DNA of 64,000 nucleotides. It comes from Isoetes taiwanensis. Lineage: Eukaryota > Streptophyta > Lycopodiopsida > Isoetales > Isoetaceae. Every line of letters begins with the position of its first letter. Within the stretch, counting starts at the first letter, position 1. The position numbers and the translations under genes were made by a program. The notes under the pieces are model-generated. The model was not told where the DNA came from. It did not search any database and saw nothing but the letters and a program-made list of their open reading frames with translations. The stretch lies in NCBI GenBank assembly GCA_021234155.1, contig JAJEKV010000104.1, positions 188,001 to 252,000 on the forward strand, written 5' to 3'. Positions 58,090 to 64,000 of the stretch are shown here, one piece after another.

Positions 58090-59010
58090 TCTTCAAAATG
58101 CGGTTTATCGGCTCTATGAAAGGGTTTTGCTAAATTTCCAAAGATCGTGTACTCAAATCACTAGCAATATTGGAGTTCGTCAGGGTTGCCCTTTATCTCC
58201 TACACTCTTTGGCTTGTACATTGATCAATTGGAAGAATGGTTTGATAATCATGGCGGCGGAGGTCCACATTTGGCACACTATATCATTAGGCAGACTTAT
58301 GTATCCGATGTTTCACTTCCGGCACATACATTTGCTAGTATGCAAAGAACATTTATATGCTCTGCATAGTTTTTGTGAGAACACAGGTCTGCGTGTTAAT
58401 CTCCAAAAGACCAAGCTTTTGGTAGTTCAATCTTCTCGTCACAATGTTCCCACTATGCACTATGATAGCCGCGAAGTTGAAGTTGTAGATAGCTACAAGT
58501 ATCTTGGTGTAGACATCTGTAAGAACACACTTTGGGAACAGTGTATTACCAAGCGGGTGGCTGCTGGATGGAGAGCACTCTATGCAATGCAAAACAATTG
58601 TTTTCGTGCAGAAATTCATGATTGGCCACGGAAAGCTCACTTGTTTCGGGCTTTGGTAGAGTCTGTTTTACTGTATGGTTCTGAAGTGTGGGGGCCTGCC
58701 ATTAGTGCTAGTGCTTGGGAGAGCTTGGAGTGGGTGCAAAAGTCCTTTCTCACTTACAGCCTTGGAGTTAAAACAACGGTGCCCTATGCTATTCTTTTAC
58801 AAGAGACAGGTTTTTGGCCTCTTCAACATTCTGCCATGAAGCGCCATCTCCACTATATCCGCAAGGTGCACCACATGGATGATGTTAGGTATCATGTTCT
58901 TGCACTTGCCATGGCTGAATCTCCTCAGCGTTTGAAACGATGTTGGAAAGAGCATTGCACTACATGGTTTGCCCGTTGGGCTGTGCAACCAGAGCACTGC
59001 CTGATGCTTG
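58090..59010 (+). mobile_element. LINE reverse transcriptase (truncated, frameshifted)
   Basis: Frames read 'RVYERVLLNF'-like text, 'NIGVRQGCPLSPTLFGLYID', then 'IIRQTYVSDVSLPAHTFASM' (YADD degraded to YVSD). A longer frame follows with 'GLRVNLQKTKLLVVQSSR', 'DSYKYLGVDICKN', 'LVESVLLYGSEVWGP', 'LQETGFWPLQHSAMKRHLHY' and 'RLKRCWK'. It stops near 59000, before the Cys-His box. It belongs to the family of the copies at 48.8 and 51.5 kb. Confidence 0.85.
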
Positions 59011-60548
59011 CCAGTTCTGATCTGGGTAAAAGCATGATGTGGTGTTCCAATTCGGCTGTCCCCCCTGTCCCCCCAAAATGTGGCGTTGCATCCACCACTT
59101 TTGTGGTATGAAAGTATAATTATGGCACCGCTCAGCTGCCGGTATTTAAGAATAGAGTCCCAATTTGTGGGGGAAATTCTAATTTCAAAAACTAAAATTC
59201 AAATTCAAATTCCTATTCTTTGGCCCCTTCCTGTTCTTTGCCTACGTCCTGTTCTTTGGCTCCCTCCCTGCTGCAATCTCCAATCCATTGTGGATATGGA
59301 TGTCAATGAGGTAATCTGTCCACAAACCGGCATTTCAGACAGGAGAAAACGAAGAAGAACCAAGGAACAAGAAATGTTGAAGAAAAGACGCCAGAGGAAA
59401 AGAAGAAGAGAAGAAAAATTGGAGCTTGCAGAATTGGCAGAAGGATCCGGTTCATCAAGAAGTGCAAGCAGTAAATGCCGTATTGTCCTTAATTTGCTAA
59501 CGTCTTCCCATAAACAGACCAAAAGAATGGAGGATAGCACGAAGAAAGAAATTTTACTTGAGTTTTGGAGGGATAAAACATTGGAAAAATTCATTGGTGA
59601 AGAATTAAAGGATTTGGAAGCCAAGAGCATCGTTATAAGGAGCCTCTGGGACTCCATGCAGATTGTCAAACTCTCTACCAGCAATGACTGCCTAGCAGCC
59701 AAGAATAGCTGCCTTGCAATGTCTGTACCACGCCGTGCAGATTCTGAAACAAGTGACAAAATCAGCCAGCGAGATTTTGGAAAGGTATTAGGTGTTCACC
59801 CAAGAAACCTGCAAAAGGCAAAGAAAAAGAGGGAAGAGATCGATTACAATGGTGGGAAATGGGTTTCTTACAAGAGGGCTAAAAGATTCGATGCAATTTC
59901 AGATGAACATATAGAAAAGATTCAAAAATTTTGGATTGAGAACACCAGAGTGTCTCCTAACACAAAGGATGTTAGAACTAGAAGATTGGAGAGAAATGTA
60001 AGAGAAGAACATGCTGCCCACTATCTGGAGGAATCATAGGTTAGTTTATTTCTGTTATTCATGTTTTCTTAGTTATGGTGCTTAGTGTGGTGGTGCATGT
60101 GGTGGTTATTGTGTTGTACAGTGATTGTGGTGTACTGTATGCAGCATGTGAATTGTGTGTAGTTGACTCTAGTCTGAAATACAATATTTAATGTTTGGAA
60201 TATTATTAGAACATGACAGAATTGAGTACTCCTTTACTGGGTGTGTGTACAGTCTAAAAATATTTGAGAATGATAACTAACTGATCCTGAGATACAATTT
60301 TTTGTTGAATAAAGACAATTTTTTGTCAGATTCAAGCACAGCTCTGTTGGAAAGTATGATATATTAAAAAAAGGATCTTACAAAATTTGGTTTTACAAAA
60401 TTTGGCTTTCCATTGAAAGCTCTGTACCCGAGAACTAAATTTACATGCATGATTTCCTAAGCAACAGGAAATGCTGGTATGACTGGCTCGAGAACTGGTG
60501 CATCCAAAATTATTGTTTTCTGCACTAAAGCATCTAAGCTTTCTGCGG

Positions 60549-61008
60549 TCATCGCAATTTAACAGATGAGGTTTGCCGTCTTTTTGCTCGCATCCCCTGG
60601 TGGTAAGTACGCAAATCTGCCAGTAAAACCCGTTGTTGCAGAGTCAGAGCGGACAAGTGACAGAGAACAAATATACCAGCTGCCCTTGCAGCAGCATGTA
60701 ACATAAGCTTATGGACCTTGTCTAAGAGCTCTCTTCCTGTCAATCTGACTCCAAGCATAGCCATTGAAGGCCCAGCATCCAGTCTGTTGTATGCCTTTAG
60801 GTTGGATTCGAAATCAGCAAAGAAGGTGGATTTAGGCATATCCACCTTCAGAGATTGATCACGAGCCCTGTTTAACATGTGGTGAATGCCCTCCTCGCTC
60901 ACCCTACAATAGTCGTAGTGATCTCTGAACATCCCTCCTACCATGTTGCCGGAATGAACTTGTTCGAATTGGCGCGAATTGGGAATGAAACGCCAAAAAT
61001 CAGACGTA
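60549..61008 (-). CDS. Unknown ORF in the transposase intron
   Basis: A minus-strand frame is open from about 61030 down to 60549, with its first Met at 60944 (131 aa from there). It reads 'SDFWRFIPNSRQFEQVHSGN' before the Met, then 'FRDHYDYCRVSEEGI' and 'LTGRELLDKVHKLMLHAAAR'. Composition is ordinary and protein-like, with helical stretches and few low-complexity runs, so it may be an exon of a gene or a transposon protein. I do not recognise the family. No neighbouring exon was found. Confidence 0.35.
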
Positions 61009-61149
61009 GGAACAGGATTTAGGACCCAGATCCTTTTCTAATGATTAGAAGAGGAATGTAGTTATTGTCGTGGTGTACCTAATTTTTGAAGTGTTTATGA
61101 GAGCAGGCTAGGCAGATTTTTTATGTCAGACGAAATAGGATAAAAGTGA

Positions 61150-62030
61150 TGTGATGTGATGTGTGGTGTCGTGATGGTGTGGTGTGGTGTGGTGTGGTGA
61201 TGGTGTGGTGTGGTGTGGTGTGGTGTGGTGTGGTGTGGTGTGGTGTGGTGTGGTGTGGTGTGGTGTGGTGTGGGTTGCGTTATGTCCATGGTGTCATGTG
61301 GGTGTGTGCATGTTAATGTATGATATGTGTGGATTCAATTTTATTTATTCTCCCCCCTCACCCCACCACACCCCATCTATCCCACCACCATAGACTACCA
61401 CCACATCTTTTGCACCACCACATTACCACCACATGCACACACATCCCACCACATCCCACGCCACACCCCTCCACCACCACCACCACACTCCCACCACCAC
61501 CATATCACACCACAATCCACAACACCACACCACACCACCACCACTACACCCCCCCCACCACACTCCACCACCACCACACTCCACCACACACCACATGACC
61601 ACCACACCCCACCACCACACTCCACCACACACCACCATGACCACCACACCCCACCACCACACTCCACCACACCACATCATAGCACCACACACCACCACCA
61701 CCACCCCCGCCACCACGCCCCCCCACCACACCACAAACCACTCCACCACACTCCACCACCACCACCCCCACCACCACCCCCCCACCACCACACCACACTC
61801 CACCACCACCCCCACCACCACACCCCACCACCACCACCACACCACTCCACCACCCCCACCATCACTCCACACTCCACCATTTGGTGTATGGTGTGTGGTG
61901 AATGGTGTGGTGTGTGGTGGGGTGTGGTGTGGTGTGTGGTAATGTACACAGCACTAAGGTGCTCTTTCTGGTGAATATGATGAGTGTGGGGCATGGTATG
62001 GTGCATGGTTTGGTGTGGTATACACATCCT
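61150..62030. repeat. (GTGTG)n / (CCACCA)n satellite block
   Basis: 61150-61275 is TGGTG repeats on the plus strand. 61360-61870 is CCACC/CACCA-rich, that is, the complementary sense. 61870-62030 turns back to TGGTG. The long Thr/His/Pro and Val/Gly/Trp ORFs on both strands are only translations of the repeats. It lies inside the long intron of the broken transposase. Confidence 0.92.
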
Positions 62031-63140
62031 AACAGTTTAGTGTTCATTTCATGCAGATGCTATTGTTCAAGAGGTTTCGGACCAACATCCAAAAATTAAG
62101 ATTCGTCTTGAGCTTTTGAGAAGCTAAAACCCCTGGTTTGTTGTGAAATTGAAGGACTTCAATAGTTGCTGTTGCATTCAAAGACGTGAGGATGCAAATG
62201 CTAGTGGATGGACTCAATGGGATGAGAACCAAACATCAGAAGAATTGCACTTGCACTGCGATGTTTGTAGATCACATGAACTTGGTCAATGCGGGGCACA
62301 CCAAGCATAAAATTGCAAGTACAGGAAGCTTGTGGAGAGATCAGATTGTGTCCAAAGAGTGAATTAGATGAGTTTCACAAGAAGGCATGCATCCTTGGAA
62401 ATTGTGAGTCGTGGTGGAATCAAGAAGTTTCAGACTGTCCCATGGAAGGAAGTGGCAGAGGGAAAGTGAAATGGGAGTACATTGACTATGAAAAAGACAA
62501 CGTCTCGAAGTTACGGTAGGAGGCCCGACTCATCAAGACAATGAGACGTAACCCAAGGAGCTTCGGATAAACTGAAAGAGCGTCTAAAAATCTTTCCACT
62601 GCATAATTTCAGGTACCAATGGCAGGCAAAACAATTTAAGGAGCTTCTGGAGAATCTCCCAGCAGATGCATGTCTTTCGGTAGTGGATTTTGCAGAGAAC
62701 TATACATTCAAGGAACAAGAGGAGGTGCAGTCGATACGCTGGGTCAATAACCAAATTACCATTTTGGTTCAAATAACATATCAGTATGACTCAGGCGAAT
62801 GAGATTATCAAGAAAACACATTACTATATATCAGATGATAGGAAACACGATACTTTGTTCGTGCAACACTGCTTCATGAAGCACCACAAATATCTGGAGC
62901 AGAAAAGAAAGGTACCAAAGAGACATTATGTGTTTTCAGATGGCGGAGCATCTCAATTCAAGGCTTCTAGACCATTTTACTTTGTGGCTAGGTGCACAAA
63001 CGATTAATCGATGTCTATATGATGTGGAATTTTTTGGTTCTAACCCACGGGGAAAGGTGAACACGATGGCAAAGGCTGGCCGAGTTGAAGAGATGGTTAA
63101 GACAACTACAATTAAAATACAACAAACATAAAATTGGGTA

Positions 63141-64000
63141 ATGCTCATGAAGTGGTAGAAGTTGCCGAAGAGATGTTTACTTGTGGAACATCCGAGTAGA
63201 TGAACACATCCAAAACCAAGAAGAGGAAGAATATAAAAAGGTTCTTTTGGGAAGTCAAGGTGGAGGATATAGATAGAAAGAAAGCATGGGGTGCGAGAAA
63301 GGATTTTGGACACTAGGCGGATCCATTGTGTACATGCATTCAATCCCGAATCTCCATTGCGGTTGCACACGAGGGAACTTTCATGCTTCGCAGCCATCGC
63401 TTGGATGGCATGTGGGACGGTTGTGTGAACAAGCACTACGTTGATGATTGAAAACTTCAAGTTATTGTACCATCCTCCAATGTGCATGCTGACATTGAGG
63501 ACCGTAAATCCAAAGAGGTCCTTGTTCTCCTCCAATCCCACGATGTTAGCAGAGGCACTTAGAGTTGGTGATAATTTTTTTGTCGTTGTTCAAAGGGAAT
63601 GATGAGGGTTTGAATTTTGGATTACGATGTGCACAAAACCAAAATGGATAGTGGAGAAAGACTTCCAACTCAATGGAACATGGTACCTCGCCCGGTGATA
63701 GTGTCATAGAAGGTATGTATTACAAGAAGGGCGCAAGATCAACCGTCCGCCTATGATCTTTGCATAAAGACGCCTTTAGGCATAGTATTCACAACACGTA
63801 TCTCGTGCAATCCGGACTTCACATGCCACCAACTAAACATCAAAACAGATTTGTATATATATTTTGGATCCTTTAGATGAGGAGAAAATTTTATGAGAAT
63901 TTACCCAAAGTTCTTTTCGATGATGATGAAATGTAAAACCATTCTCAGTAGTTTTCAAGAACTCATGTGAAGTTTTGTGCTTCATTTGTGAAAATGAGTT
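63141..64000. other. Probable tail of the transposase element; no gene called
   Basis: The plus strand keeps scraps such as 'ANTKTKKRKNIKRFFWEVKV' in one frame, then 'VDRKKAWGARKDFGH'-like text, in keeping with a continued decayed transposase C-terminus. Beyond about 63400 nothing is recognised. The long minus-strand ORF here is a shadow. Confidence 0.35.

Larger units (their letters stand above)
59296..63140 (+). pseudogene. DDE-like transposase of an unnamed family, broken
   Basis: Exon 1 (59296-60039) has a highly basic start ('RRKRRRTKEQEMLKKRR') and a DNA-binding-like part ending 'NTRVSPNTKDVRTRRLERN' and 'HYLEES', where a TAG sits exactly before a GTTAGT donor. After a long, satellite-filled gap an acceptor TTCATGCAG (about 62056) leads to 'QHPKIKIRL', 'PWFVVKLKDFNSCCC' and a His/Cys-rich part. 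A second acceptor (about 62611) leads to 'VVDFAENYTFKEQEEVQSIR', 'DRKHDTLFVQHCF' and 'HYVFSDGGASQFKA'. A GKGEHDG-like phrase occurs one frame off near 63045. Similar proteins ('VDxxENY ... EIQS ... SDG..SQ') exist in animals such as cnidarians, by memory. Acidic residues in DFAEN, SDG and GEHDG could form a catalytic triad. Multiple stops kill this copy. Confidence 0.62.

Noticed and set aside
61327-61974. Long His/Thr/Pro and Val/Trp/Gly ORFs of up to 215 aa
   Set aside because: They only translate the CCACCA/TGGTG satellite in several frames on both strands.
62936-63541. 201-aa minus-strand ORF
   Set aside because: It lies opposite the transposase text that carries the recognised SDGGASQFK motif; no motif of its own.

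Overview
The window looks like nuclear DNA of a land plant, dense in transposons. The supports are an OVATE-family protein, a thaumatin-like protein, a chloroplast-type SDR/CIA30 protein with many short GT-AG introns, PPR gene fragments, and chromoviruses, copia, LINEs and Helitrons. A Crypton-like tyrosine recombinase and a 'DFAENY' DDE-like transposase are both, as far as I know, unusual in flowering plants. That makes me lean towards a fern or another non-flowering plant; this is inference. I see no prokaryotic or organellar gene clusters.

Only three host genes look intact. (1) A single-exon 649-aa protein at 6187-8136 (+) has a C-terminal OVATE domain. (2) A two-exon thaumatin-like protein lies at 27766-28590 (-). 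(3) At 29197-36203 (-) I resolved fifteen exons, in frame, of an NAD(P)-binding protein with a CIA30 domain (At4g18810 type). Its first exon was not found, and it carries a LINE in one intron.

The rest is mobile or repetitive. 0.7-1.1 kb: broken PPR fragment. 2-5.2 kb: pyrimidine-rich degenerate tandem repeats. 5.85-6.03 kb: cluster of palindromes. 8.7-10.2 kb: fold-back repeats. 13.3-14.4 kb: copia gag remnant. 14.9-20.5 kb: decayed chromovirus (-). 21.5-23.4 kb: SINE-like and LINE pieces. 23.6-26.1 kb: HUH-endonuclease element, copy 1 (+). 37.5-39.5 kb: Crypton-like recombinase (-). 40.25 kb: 100-bp palindrome. 40.4-43.2 kb: HUH element, copy 2 (-). 43.4 kb: Helitron 3' end. 45.9-50.6 kb: second chromovirus, carrying an L1-type LINE (itself carrying a Mutator-type MITE) and another LINE. 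51.5-52.5 and 58.1-59.0 kb: LINE reverse transcriptases. 52.9-57.1 kb: non-autonomous Helitron with PPR pieces. 59.3-63.1 kb: broken transposase interrupted by TGGTG/CCACCA satellites.

The best candidate for an undescribed system is the pair of HUH elements. They encode a two-exon protein with Rep-type motifs (E then HLH-x-Q, then YCMKD), no helicase, and a second conserved exon with no domain I recognise. Both copies share the 5' end, and both 3' ends carry a UUCG-loop hairpin, a hairpin whose stem differs in sequence but still pairs, and a tRNA T-arm-like minihelix with a perfect B-box. They resemble the Replitron class of Rep-only transposons, but I cannot confirm that without searches.
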